From NCBI GenBank assembly GCA_964595575.1, contig CAZQRA010000015.1, positions 1 through 58,208 of the forward strand: 58,208 bases of DNA, read 5' to 3'. Positions 48,753 to 57,546 of this stretch are shown piece after piece. Source of the DNA: PALSA-612 sp964595575. GTDB taxonomy: Bacteria > Actinomycetota > Thermoleophilia > Gaiellales > Gaiellaceae. Under the pieces are notes generated by a model. It had not been told where the DNA came from, did no database searches, and was given only the letters and a program-made list of their open reading frames with translations. The position numbers were made by a program, and so were the translations under genes. Every line of letters starts with the position of its first letter. Position 1 is the stretch's first letter.

Positions 48753-50738
48753 GTGGGAGCTGTCGTCGGTCGACCGCTGACTCAGGGTCAGGTCCTGTGG
48801 ACGCCGCCGCCGGACGCGCGTCAGCGGTACCAGCTCGGTCGCTACCTCGACTGGCTGGCCGCCGAGCGGGGGCTTGACTTCGCGGACTACCACGAGCTCC
48901 ATCGCTGGTCGATCGAGGACCTCGAGGGGTTCTGGGGCTCGCTCTGGGACTTCTTCGAGATCCGGGCCCGGGCGCCCTACGAGCGCGTGCTCGGCTCCCG
49001 ATCGATGCCTGGGGCCGAGTGGTTCCCGGGAGCGCAGCTGAACTACGCCGAGCACATGCTCGGAGGCGAGGAGGACCGAGACTCGGTCGCCGTCGTGGCC
49101 CGCTCCCAGTCGCGTGGGCCCCAGGAGCTCACCTTCGGGGAGCTGCGCGAGCAAGTGGCCCGCGCCCGGGCCGGCCTGAAGCGACTAGGGGTCGGTCCCG
49201 GAGACCGGGTGGTCGCCTACCTTCCCAACATCCCCGAGACGCTCGTCGCTTTCCTGGCCAGCGCCAGCCTAGGGGCGATCTGGGCGACCTGTCCGCCCGA
49301 GTTCGGCGTTCGCAGCGTCCTTCACCGGCTGGGACAGCTGGCGCCCAAGGTGCTGCTCGCCGTCGCCGGCTACCGCTGGGGCGACAGGCTCGTCGACCGC
49401 CGCGCCCAGGTGGCGGCGGTGCGAGAGGGCCTTCCCAGCCTGGAGACGGTCGTGCACGTTCCCTATGTCGGCGGCGAGGACGATGCCCTGCCCGAGGCCT
49501 TCTCCTGGGACGCCCTGCTCGCCGAGCCCGGCCCGCTCGAGTTCGATCCGCTGCCCTTCGCCCATCCCCTCTACGTCCTCTTCTCGTCCGGCACCACCGG
49601 TCTACCCAAAGCGATCGTGCACTGCCACGGCGGCATCCTCGTCGAGCACCTGAAGAACCACACCTTCAGCTGGGACCTGCGCCCCGGCGACCGGCTGCAG
49701 TGGTTCACCACCACCGCCTGGATGATGTGGAACGCCCTTGTCTCTACGCTCCTTACCCGGGCCTCGGTCGTGATGGTGGACGGGAACCCGGTCTACCCGG
49801 ACGTGTCCCTCCAGTGGCAGCTTGCAGAGGAGACGGGAGCGACCTTCCTCGGCCTCAGCCCGGCCTACACCATGGCCTGCCGCAAGGAGGGCTTGGAACC
49901 GGGGCGACGCTTCGACCTGTCCGCGATTCGCATGCTGTGCGAGGCCGGGTCGCCGCTGCCCCTGGAGGGGTACGAGTGGCTGTACCGGCAGGTGGGGCCG
50001 GACGTCTACCTGAACGTGGGCAGCGGAGGCACGGACGTGTGCACCGGGATCGTGCAGGGCTATCCCCTCCTCCCCGTGTACGCCGGCGAGATGAGCGCTC
50101 CGTGTCTGGGGGTGGACGCGGTCGCGTTCGACGAGGAGGGTCGGCCGGTGGTGGGCGAGCTTGGCGAGCTGGTGATTCGCCAGCCGATGCCGTCGATGCC
50201 GGTGATGTTCTGGAACGACCCTGACGGCTCCCGGTACAGGTCCACGTACTTCGATCGCTACCCCGGCGTCTTTCGCTTCGGCGACTGGATCCTGTTCACG
50301 GAGCGGGGCACCTCGGTGATCACCGGCCGCTCCGACGCCACCCTCAACCGCGGCGGGGTTCGCCTGGGGACGAGCGAGATCTACGCGGTCGTGGAGGAGA
50401 TGGACGAGGTGCTCGACAGCTTGGTCGTCCACCTCGAGCAGAGCGACGAGCTCATCCTCTTCGTCGTCCTCCGTCCCGGCATCGAGCTGACCGACGAGCT
50501 GCGGAGGCAGGTCACCGAGGCGCTGCGCACCGAGCTGTCGCCGCGCCACCGTCCCGATGACATCGTGGCCGTTCCTGCCATCCCGCGAACCCTGACGGGG
50601 AAGAAGCTCGAGGTGCCCGTCAAGCGCATTCTGGGCGGCGCGGCCGTGGACGAGGTAATCAGTCGGGACATGCTGGTGGACCCCGACTGCGTGGACGCGT
50701 TCGTCGCCTACGCCCGGGCCCGCGGCGGGAGGTCCTAG
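48753..50738 (+). CDS. Acetoacetate-CoA ligase (acetoacetyl-CoA synthetase)
   Basis: ANL-family ligase of 661 residues, the normal size for acetoacetyl-CoA synthetase. It has the N-terminal ACAS-type region (SIEDLEGFWGSLWDFF, PGAEWFPGAQLNYAEHML), the AMP-binding loop LFSSGTTGLPKAIVH, WFTTTAWMMWN, GRSDATLNRGGVRLGTSEIY, and the catalytic lysine in TLTGKKLEVPVKRILGG. It activates acetoacetate with ATP and CoA, linking ketone bodies or ring-derived acetoacetate to thiolase chemistry. Single gene with its own promoter. Confidence 0.9.
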   Translation: MGAVVGRPLTQGQVLWTPPPDARQRYQLGRYLDWLAAERGLDFADYHELHRWSIEDLEGFWGSLWDFFEIRARAPYERVLGSRSMPGAEWFPGAQLNYAEHMLGGEEDRDSVAVVARSQSRGPQELTFGELREQVARARAGLKRLGVGPGDRVVAYLPNIPETLVAFLASASLGAIWATCPPEFGVRSVLHRLGQLAPKVLLAVAGYRWGDRLVDRRAQVAAVREGLPSLETVVHVPYVGGEDDALPEAFSWDALLAEPGPLEFDPLPFAHPLYVLFSSGTTGLPKAIVHCHGGILVEHLKNHTFSWDLRPGDRLQWFTTTAWMMWNALVSTLLTRASVVMVDGNPVYPDVSLQWQLAEETGATFLGLSPAYTMACRKEGLEPGRRFDLSAIRMLCEAGSPLPLEGYEWLYRQVGPDVYLNVGSGGTDVCTGIVQGYPLLPVYAGEMSAPCLGVDAVAFDEEGRPVVGELGELVIRQPMPSMPVMFWNDPDGSRYRSTYFDRYPGVFRFGDWILFTERGTSVITGRSDATLNRGGVRLGTSEIYAVVEEMDEVLDSLVVHLEQSDELILFVVLRPGIELTDELRRQVTEALRTELSPRHRPDDIVAVPAIPRTLTGKKLEVPVKRILGGAAVDEVISRDMLVDPDCVDAFVAYARARGGRS

Positions 50739-50752
50739 GCGGGCCGGCCCCG

Positions 50753-50770
50753 AGGACCGCCCTCGGTCCT
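50753..50770. terminator. Bidirectional hairpin between convergent genes
   Basis: AGGACCG (50753-50759) and CGGTCCT (50764-50770) form a perfect 7-bp stem around CCCT in the 36-base gap between the ligase stop and the livF stop. Confidence 0.6.
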
Positions 50771-50774
50771 GTGC

Positions 50775-51533
50775 CTAGCCTCCCTCTCCGCGCGCCTCCT
50801 GGGTGCCGGTCAGGTACGCGGAGTGGAGGACATCGGGGCGGCTCTTCAGCTCCTCGGCCGTACCGTCGTATCGGATGCGGCCTCCCTCGAGCACGTACGC
50901 CCTCTTGGCCAGGGACAGGGCAAGGTGGGCGAACTGCTCGATGAGGAGGACGCCGGTGCCGGAGGCCGCGATCGACTCGATGGCGGGGACGAGCCGCTTG
51001 ACGACGACGGGAGCGAGGCCGAGCGAGAGCTCGTCCACGAGGAGGACGCGCGGGCGGGACACCATGGCTTGGGCGAGCACGAGCATCTGCTGCTCGCCCC
51101 CCGAGAGGAGCCGGGCCGGCGTGTTCCAGCGCTTCTCCAGCTCGGGAAAGAGCTCGTGGGCGTAGGCGATCCCTTCCCGTCGCTGCTCGCGCGACAGGGC
51201 GTAGGTCGCTACCCGCAGGTTGTCCTCCACCGTCAGCCGGGGCAGGACGCGCCTCCCCTCCGGCACGACCGCCACCCCGGCAGCGCGCACTCGCTCGGGA
51301 GGGCGGCGGGTGAGGTCGTGATCTCCGAGGAGCACGCGGCCGGCGCTCGGGCGCAGCACACCCGCCACTCCCAGCACGAGCGTCGACTTGCCGGCCCCGT
51401 TGGCGCCGAGGAGCGTGGTGACCTCGCCCATCCTGATCTCGAGCGAGACATCGCGCACGACGAGGCGCCCTCCCCGGGGGACGGAGAGTCCCTCCAGCCG
51501 CAGGGAGCTCTCCTGTCCGTTAGGGGTGCTCAT
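50775..51533 (-). CDS. livF: Branched-chain-type ABC transporter ATPase, LivF (second system)
   Basis: ATP-binding subunit of 252 residues with GANGAGKST, signature LLSGGEQQMLVLAQAM, Walker B RVLLVDELSLGLAP and LLIEQFAHLAL. Last gene of a complete Liv operon (binding protein, LivH, LivM, LivG, LivF). ATG 51533 lies inside the end of livG. Confidence 0.9.
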   Translation of the reverse strand: MSTPNGQESSLRLEGLSVPRGGRLVVRDVSLEIRMGEVTTLLGANGAGKSTLVLGVAGVLRPSAGRVLLGDHDLTRRPPERVRAAGVAVVPEGRRVLPRLTVEDNLRVATYALSREQRREGIAYAHELFPELEKRWNTPARLLSGGEQQMLVLAQAMVSRPRVLLVDELSLGLAPVVVKRLVPAIESIAASGTGVLLIEQFAHLALSLAKRAYVLEGGRIRYDGTAEELKSRPDVLHSAYLTGTQEARGEGG

Positions 51534-52245
51534 GCACCTCCTCCGTGCCCAGGTACGCGCGGATCACGTGCTCGTCCTGGAGCACCTTGTCCGTCGGCCC
51601 GGCGGCGATCAGCTTGCCGAAGTCGAGGACGGCGGTGGTCTCGCAGCAGGCGGAGACGAGGCTCATGTCGTGGTCGACGAGGACGACCAGGGCTCCGAAC
51701 CGCTCCGGGATCGCGCGGATGAGCTGGCCGAGGTGCTCTGTCTGCTCATCGGGGAGTCCCGCCGCCGGCTCGTCCAGGAGCACCAGGCGGGGGTTGCCGA
51801 CCACGGCCCGGGCGATCTCGACCAGGCGGCGGGCGCCGGCGCTGATCACGCCCACCTTCTGGCTCGCCAGGCTCTCCAGGCCGACGAACGAGAGCGCCTC
51901 CATCACCTCCGCGTACCGAGAGGAGCGCCGCCCCCCGCAGTGCTCGTGGATCATGGCCACGTTCTCGAACACCGTCAGCCGCTCGATGGCCTGCTCTTGC
52001 TGGAACGTGCGCCGAAGCCCCCACCGGGCCCGGCGGTAGTCGGCCATGCGCAGCAGATCCTCGCCGAAGGCCCGCACGCTGCCCGCCACCGGGGCGACGA
52101 AGCCGCTGAGCACGTTGAAGAAGGTGGTCTTGCCCGCCCCGTTGGGACCGATCAAGCCACACGTCCCCCCGGGGAACGTCACGGACACGTCGTCGAGGGG
52201 GGTGACGCCGCCGAACCGTACGGTGAGGCCCTCGACCTCGATCAC
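51520..52245 (-). CDS. livG: Branched-chain-type ABC transporter ATPase, LivG (second system)
   Basis: ATP-binding subunit of 241 residues with GPNGAGKTT, the loop LRRTFQQEQAIERLTVFENV, a divergent signature ISAGARRLVEIARAV, Walker B RLVLLDEPAAGLPD and VLVDHDMSLV. The GTG start at 52245 overlaps the LivM stop (GTGA); its end overlaps the LivF start by 14 bases. Confidence 0.9.
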   Translation of the reverse strand: MIEVEGLTVRFGGVTPLDDVSVTFPGGTCGLIGPNGAGKTTFFNVLSGFVAPVAGSVRAFGEDLLRMADYRRARWGLRRTFQQEQAIERLTVFENVAMIHEHCGGRRSSRYAEVMEALSFVGLESLASQKVGVISAGARRLVEIARAVVGNPRLVLLDEPAAGLPDEQTEHLGQLIRAIPERFGALVVLVDHDMSLVSACCETTAVLDFGKLIAAGPTDKVLQDEHVIRAYLGTEEVHEHP

Positions 52246-53330
52246 AGGGCCCGCCTCCCCACCGCGACCGCCCGCTGTCCCAGCGCCCACGTCAGTCGAG
52301 CGAGTCGCTTGAGGTCTCGGGGGACCTGAGCGGCCAGCCCCTCGGGCGCGGTCACCAGGACCTGGAGCACGCCGATACCGAAGATCACGAGCAGGAAGTC
52401 GGGGTTGGTCTGGAAGAAGGAAAACCAGTCGGAGAGAAGGGCCGGCAAGAGCTCCTGGAGCACTCCCGCCACGACGGCCCCCCACAGGGTGTAGATGCCT
52501 CCCATGAGCACCACCGCCAGGAGCTCGATGGAGTCGATGGTCGGGAACTGCTCGGCGTAGAGATGGCCTTCGTTGGCGGCGAGCAGGCCTCCGGCCACGC
52601 CTGTCATGAACGAGGCGAGGGCGAAGGCCCAGAGCTTGTAGAGCGTGATGTTGATCCCCGCGGCGAGGGCGGCGGGCTCGCTCTGGCGGATCGCTGCCCA
52701 CGCCCGCCCCGGCTTGGAGCTGACGTGGAGCAACGCCAGCAGGAACATGACCGCCGTCACCACCACCGTGTAGCGGAAGAAGGCGCCGTCGCTCTCGGCG
52801 ATGCTGGGACGCCGTACGGCCGGAGTCCCGGACGAGGACTCGGTGTGGCCGAGGAAGCCGGGGCCCCCGTTGGGGAAGTCCACCTGGGTGAGGACGATCG
52901 AGATCGCTCCCGCCAGCATGAGCGTGATCAAAGCCAGGTAGAGGCCGCTGAGGCGGAGGGCAGGTAGCCCGACCAGAGTTCCGATCACGCCGGTGGCGAT
53001 CCCTCCCAGGAGCAGCACGACCGGGAAGGGCAGGCTTGTGGCGAAGAAGAGGCGGGCCCCGATCCACGCTCCCAGGGCCAGGAGCGCGATCTGTCCCAGG
53101 GAGACCATTCCCACGCGACCGAAGAGCAGGTTGAGGCCCAGGGCGACGACCGAGAAGATGGCGGTCGCCGTCAGCACCTTGATCCAGTAGCCGCTGAGGA
53201 GGAGGGGGGCGGCCACGACCAGCAGGGCGAGTAGGCCGCCGATGACGGCTCCCCGCGCCAGGATGCGCGGCTCGAGGCTCACGCCGATGCGGTGCCACGC
53301 CCGAACGCTGCTTGCGCCCGCTACGCCCAA
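52242..53330 (-). CDS. livM: Branched-chain-type ABC permease, LivM (second system)
   Basis: Multi-span permease of 362 residues with the LivM marks ALGLNLLFGRVGMVSLGQIALLALGAW shortened here to its key part LGLNLLFGRVGMVSLGQ, ALRLSGLYLALITL, RAWAAIRQSEPAALAAGIN and the late GGIYTLWGAVVAG. The start is uncertain: TTG 53330 lies 3 bases after the livH stop, and a GTG about 48 bases further in is the alternative. Confidence 0.88.
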   Translation of the reverse strand: MGVAGASSVRAWHRIGVSLEPRILARGAVIGGLLALLVVAAPLLLSGYWIKVLTATAIFSVVALGLNLLFGRVGMVSLGQIALLALGAWIGARLFFATSLPFPVVLLLGGIATGVIGTLVGLPALRLSGLYLALITLMLAGAISIVLTQVDFPNGGPGFLGHTESSSGTPAVRRPSIAESDGAFFRYTVVVTAVMFLLALLHVSSKPGRAWAAIRQSEPAALAAGINITLYKLWAFALASFMTGVAGGLLAANEGHLYAEQFPTIDSIELLAVVLMGGIYTLWGAVVAGVLQELLPALLSDWFSFFQTNPDFLLVIFGIGVLQVLVTAPEGLAAQVPRDLKRLARLTWALGQRAVAVGRRAL

Positions 53331-53333
53331 CGG

Positions 53334-54248
53334 CTAGTTGTCCGTCCGGGAGATGGTGATCGTGCGGCGGCGGGCCAGCCAGAGGAGGGCGACGGTGGCC
53401 AGCACGAAGGGCGTCATGTTCCTGAACACCGACAGCGAGTACTCAGCGGAGGGCCAGAGGAGGATGGGGGTGAGGAGGGAGGTGCAGAGGCCGACCACGA
53501 TGCCGGAGACCATGGTCACCACCAGCGAGTCTAGGCGCGCGATCAACGCCGCCGCCAAGGACGAGATGACGAGGAAGGTGAGGGTGACCGCGTCCAGGGC
53601 CACGAGGTTGGAGAGGAGAAGGCCGGCTGCCCCCGCGATCAGGCCCGACCCGAGCCAGGCTGCAGCCTCCACGCGCCTGACCGGCACGCCGAGCGTGGCG
53701 GTGATCTCGCGGTCGTTGGCGAGCGCCCGCATGGCGACCCCCAGCTTGGTGTAGCGGAGGAAGGCGCCGACCAGGAGGGCCAGGGCGACGCCGAAGCCGA
53801 ACCCGATCACCTGGGTGGCGGAGACGCGAACGCCGGCCACGTCGAACCCCCAGTCCGCGGTGGGGAGGAGCATCGCCCGGCTCTTGGGGGGCCAGAGGTA
53901 GGACATGATCCCGAGCAGGATCAGGACCAGGCCCAGCGTCCCCACCGCCTTCACCAGGGGATCCCGGCCCGCCAGCGGCGGCCCGAACACGAGGCCGTAG
54001 GCCAGCGTGACAATGCCGCCGAAGGCGATGCAGACGAGGTAGGACGCCCAGTCAGGGAAGGTCGTGTGGTTGATCAGGGTCCACGAGATCAGGGCGCCCA
54101 TCGCGCCGATGGCGCCGAAGGCGAGGTTGAGCACGCCCGTTGCCCGGTAGAGGACGACGATCCCCACCCCCGACATCCCGTACACGCCCCCGAGCGCAAG
54201 GCCGGTGACGATGTAGGGCTTGTAGACGTCGAAGTCGGTGGGAAACAT
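53334..54248 (-). CDS. livH: Branched-chain-type ABC permease, LivH (second system)
   Basis: Multi-span permease of 304 residues with LALGGVYGMSGVGIVVLYRA, VLNLAFGAIGAMGALISW, RYTKLGVAMRALANDREITA and LDSLVVTMVSGIVVGLC, the normal LivH order. It follows the binding protein gene after 58 bases and precedes LivM by 3. Confidence 0.9.
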   Translation of the reverse strand: MFPTDFDVYKPYIVTGLALGGVYGMSGVGIVVLYRATGVLNLAFGAIGAMGALISWTLINHTTFPDWASYLVCIAFGGIVTLAYGLVFGPPLAGRDPLVKAVGTLGLVLILLGIMSYLWPPKSRAMLLPTADWGFDVAGVRVSATQVIGFGFGVALALLVGAFLRYTKLGVAMRALANDREITATLGVPVRRVEAAAWLGSGLIAGAAGLLLSNLVALDAVTLTFLVISSLAAALIARLDSLVVTMVSGIVVGLCTSLLTPILLWPSAEYSLSVFRNMTPFVLATVALLWLARRRTITISRTDN

Positions 54249-54306
54249 CGCTCGCGATGGGCGCCCTGACGATGGCTATCTCAAGCCGTCCTTGCTTCCA
54301 TCTTTC

Positions 54307-55656
54307 TTACTTCGATCCCTGGAGGGGATACGGCTTCCCCGTGTTGAGCTTGTACTTCTTCTCCAGGGCCCGCACCTTGGCGATATCGGGGTCGGCCGCG
54401 GAGATCGGGAAGCAGTCCTCCAGGACCACCATCTTCCCCTTCTTGGGCGTCACCGTGAGATCCCAGTTGTTGGGGACGTGCCGCGGGATCTTGCCGAAGT
54501 ACCAAGGCTTGCAGAGGATGTCCGTGTGGAAGTTCCTCACGTTGGCGAACGCCTCGTTGACCCGCTTGAGCGTGTAGGGCGGGTCCATGTTGAGCAGGGC
54601 GGCCACCGCGATCCGGGCCTCCACGAAGCCCATCTGGCTGAAGCTGCCCAAGCCGAAGGCGAGCTTCGGCTTCATCTTGGTCACGATCTCGCGATAGAGC
54701 CGGCTGTCGGGGGCGTTCTTGTCCGTGGGAGCGAGCTCCGCGTTGACGCGCAGCTTGCCGTCCCACACCGTCCCCAGGGCCTGGGCCACGAAGTCGGAGT
54801 TGCAGGGGGTGGAGCAGCCCCACGCCTTGACGTCGTCGGCGATCCCCAGCTGCTGGGCGGCCTGCATGATGACCAGCGCCTGGTCGGGCGTGAAGTTGAG
54901 GACGATGCCGCCGTTCTTGCCCGCCGCCTGCACGAGCTTGAGGGCGACGGAGTTCGCGTCCTGGATCGGCGTCTTGTCCTTGAAGCCGACGATGGGGATA
55001 CCGGCGGCCTTGGCGATGGCCTTGGGCCCGGCGAAGATGTAGCCCGTCCCCGGGACGTCCGACTGGTCGAACACGATCTTGTCCACGCCGGCCCTGATCA
55101 CCGACTGCACGGCCCCGTCCGAGCTGTACCGGGGGCCCATGTTCACGGCCGAGATGTTGGGCGTCGAGTAGCACTCGGGAGCGATGCCCGAGCCGATCAT
55201 GTAGATGCCCTTGGACTCGTAGTACTTGTGGTTGACGGCGCACTCGATGATGCTCGTGTTGCCGACCATCCCCACGACCTTGCGCGACTCGATGAGCTTC
55301 TTCGCTAGGGCGGCGTTCTGGCCGGGATCGGTCTGCTCCGTCTCGATGAAGTACTGGATGCGGTAGCCGTGGATGCCACCGTTGTTGTTGACGCAGTCGA
55401 AGTACGCCTTGGCCATGTTGGGGATATCCGTGAAGTCGGTCCCCGGCTGCTTGGTCGCGATGGCGCCGAGCTTGATGACCGGCCCCGTTGCCTTCTTGCC
55501 CGTGCCCAGGCCGCAGACGCTGTTCGTGGCCGTCTCCTTCCCGGCCCCCACCACGGGTGCCTGGGCCTGCTTTGCGCTGCCGCCGGTAGCCATCGCCGCC
55601 GTAGCCAGCAGCACGACCAGGAACACGAGCCCTACGCCTAGTCTTCGAAGCCTCAT
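54307..55656 (-). CDS. Branched-chain-type ABC substrate-binding protein (second system)
   Basis: Type I binding-fold protein of 449 residues. Residues 1-27 form an export signal (RLRRLGVGLVFLVVLLATAA) with no lipobox. The mature part has IKLGAIATKQPGTDF, CVNNNGGIHGYRIQYF, KKLIESRKVVGMVGNTSI, IYMIGSGIAPEC and a late ILCKPWYFGKIPRH. A strong AAAGGAGAT site precedes ATG 55656. Ligand unknown. First gene of the Liv operon. Confidence 0.88.
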   Translation of the reverse strand: MRLRRLGVGLVFLVVLLATAAMATGGSAKQAQAPVVGAGKETATNSVCGLGTGKKATGPVIKLGAIATKQPGTDFTDIPNMAKAYFDCVNNNGGIHGYRIQYFIETEQTDPGQNAALAKKLIESRKVVGMVGNTSIIECAVNHKYYESKGIYMIGSGIAPECYSTPNISAVNMGPRYSSDGAVQSVIRAGVDKIVFDQSDVPGTGYIFAGPKAIAKAAGIPIVGFKDKTPIQDANSVALKLVQAAGKNGGIVLNFTPDQALVIMQAAQQLGIADDVKAWGCSTPCNSDFVAQALGTVWDGKLRVNAELAPTDKNAPDSRLYREIVTKMKPKLAFGLGSFSQMGFVEARIAVAALLNMDPPYTLKRVNEAFANVRNFHTDILCKPWYFGKIPRHVPNNWDLTVTPKKGKMVVLEDCFPISAADPDIAKVRALEKKYKLNTGKPYPLQGSK

Positions 55657-55783
55657 TCCCGATCTCCTTTCTCGCTTCCGTCGCCTGGGCCCGGGCCAGA
55701 CGCTAGCGCCGTATTCTTCTCGATCCGCTCGTTCCGCGCAAGGGCGGCCGTGACACTCCGCACGACCGCGCCGGCGCGGGGCG

Positions 55784-57394
55784 TCAGGGGACGAAGTCCT
55801 GGGTGGGAGCGACGACCATGTCCAGCAGGAGCGGCTGGTCGCGATCGGCGAGCGTAGGCACGACCTCCTCCAATGCCGACACCAGCTCGTCGAGGGCGAG
55901 GATCCTCCGGGAAGGGCAGCCGAATCCCCGGGCGACGGTCGCCAGCTCCACCTCGGCGAACGGCGGCCAGGGGCCGGGAGCGCCGTGCCGCTCGGCGAGG
56001 CGATCGAGCACCGCGTATCGCCCGTTGGCGAGCACCAGGAACAGGGCTCCGATCCCGTAGTGCGCTGCCGTCCACAGGGCCGGCGACCCGTAGATCGCCG
56101 CCCCGTCGCCCACCACCGCCACGATCGGGCGGCGGGGCAGAGCCATGCGCAGGCCGGCGGCGGCGGGGATGGCGAAGCCGAGCCCTCCCATGGCGGCGCT
56201 CAGGTAGCCGAGCGGCTCCCGGGCGGGCAGACGGTCGTGGATCTCCGGCCGATCGACGGGGGCCTCCTCCACCACTACCGCGTCCCGGGGCAAGAGCTCG
56301 CCGAGCGCTGCCAGCACGTGGCTTGCCTGCAGCTCCTCGCCCGGCGCCGGCGGCGGCGGAGGGGGCGGCCTCCGCAGCGGCTCGGGAGGCGTCGCTCGGC
56401 GTGGCTGCACCGCGCGGGCGAGCTCGGCGCAGACGGCGGCAGGAGAGCCCAGCACCGCCAGCTCGGCCGGGCTCCGGGCTACCTCGGCCGGATCGGCAGC
56501 GACCAGGGCGATGCGGGTGCCCGGCTTGGTGAAGGGGCCCGGCGCGTAGGCCGCCTGGCGGAAGGCAGGAGCGCCCACGACGAGCAGCGCGTCGTAGGGC
56601 TGGAGCCGCTCCCGTAGCCGTGCCCGGTCGGCGGGGAGGACGCCGGCGAAGAGCCGGTGGTCTTGGGGGAATCCGGCTCGGGCTCCGAACGACTCCTGGA
56701 AGACGGGGACGACCAGCCGCTCTGCCAAGGCGATCAGGGCCGCCCACGTGGCCGGGTCGTCGGCGTCGGCCCCCACCACGAGGGCGGGCGACCTCGCGGT
56801 CGTCAACAGCTCGGCCAGGGCGGTGACGGCCTCCGGGCTGGCGGCGGTCGAGCGGAGGATGGGCCCCAGCGCTGCCGCCGGCTCCCGATCGAGCTCGGCC
56901 GGCGCCTCCCAGTCGTCCATGGGGACGATCACGAGGGCCGGGCCCCGGGCGACCTCGGCGGCGTGGAAGGCACGCTCGATGGCGGCAGGGACGTCTTGCG
57001 CTCGGGCGGGCTGGTCGACGCTGACCGGGTAGTCGCCGGCCAGCCCCGCCAGTCGCCCGGCCAGGAAGGGCTCGTAGGCGAGGTGCCTGCGGTCCTGCTG
57101 GCCGACGACGACGACGAGCGGCGCCCGGTTGACCCGGGCCGTGGCCAGCGCCCCCACGGCGGTACCCAGCCCTGCCGTGGTGTGGAGGACGACGAGAGCC
57201 GGTCTTCCCCTGCCGATGGCGAAGCCCGTGGCCAGCCCCACCACCGCGCTCTCGTGGAGGGCGAGGACGAACCGCAGATCCTCGGGAAGGCCGGCGAGGA
57301 AGGGGATCTCGGTGGAGCCGGGGTTAGCGAAGAGGGTCGTCAGGCCACGCCGGCGGAAGACGTCGTACGCGGTCTCGCGAACGGTCAGCTCCAC
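55784..57394 (-). CDS. Thiamine-diphosphate enzyme, benzoylformate decarboxylase-like
   Basis: A 536-residue protein similar along its length to benzoylformate decarboxylase: ANPGSTEIPFL (Ser27, equivalent to Ser26), Glu48 in LALHESAVVG (cofactor-activating glutamate), His71 in VVLHTTAGLG, GAPAFRQAAYAPG, and the thiamine motif VVGDGAAIYGSPALW to VLANGRYAV. The active-site His281 of benzoylformate decarboxylase is replaced by Ala281, so a changed substrate or reaction (for example carboligation) is likely. A proline run interrupts the linker before the last domain. Single gene, divergent from an amidohydrolase. Confidence 0.84.
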   Translation of the reverse strand: MELTVRETAYDVFRRRGLTTLFANPGSTEIPFLAGLPEDLRFVLALHESAVVGLATGFAIGRGRPALVVLHTTAGLGTAVGALATARVNRAPLVVVVGQQDRRHLAYEPFLAGRLAGLAGDYPVSVDQPARAQDVPAAIERAFHAAEVARGPALVIVPMDDWEAPAELDREPAAALGPILRSTAASPEAVTALAELLTTARSPALVVGADADDPATWAALIALAERLVVPVFQESFGARAGFPQDHRLFAGVLPADRARLRERLQPYDALLVVGAPAFRQAAYAPGPFTKPGTRIALVAADPAEVARSPAELAVLGSPAAVCAELARAVQPRRATPPEPLRRPPPPPPPAPGEELQASHVLAALGELLPRDAVVVEEAPVDRPEIHDRLPAREPLGYLSAAMGGLGFAIPAAAGLRMALPRRPIVAVVGDGAAIYGSPALWTAAHYGIGALFLVLANGRYAVLDRLAERHGAPGPWPPFAEVELATVARGFGCPSRRILALDELVSALEEVVPTLADRDQPLLLDMVVAPTQDFVP

Positions 57395-57546
57395 CCTCGC
57401 TCAAGCCACCCGAGCCTCGAGCCGGCTCGGCCGCTCCGCGAGCGGGCTCGTCGTCCGGGAACGCCCTCGAGCTGGCGGCAGCTCCATGGGCATGGGTGTA
57501 TAGCACAAGAAAGGCCGGGCGGCCGCGGACCTGAGATGATGGCCTC

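Noticed and set aside
55766..55779. The palindrome CCGCGCCGGCGCGG after the thiamine enzyme gene
   Set aside because: Self-complementary but built only of C and G with no loop; not distinguishable from base composition.
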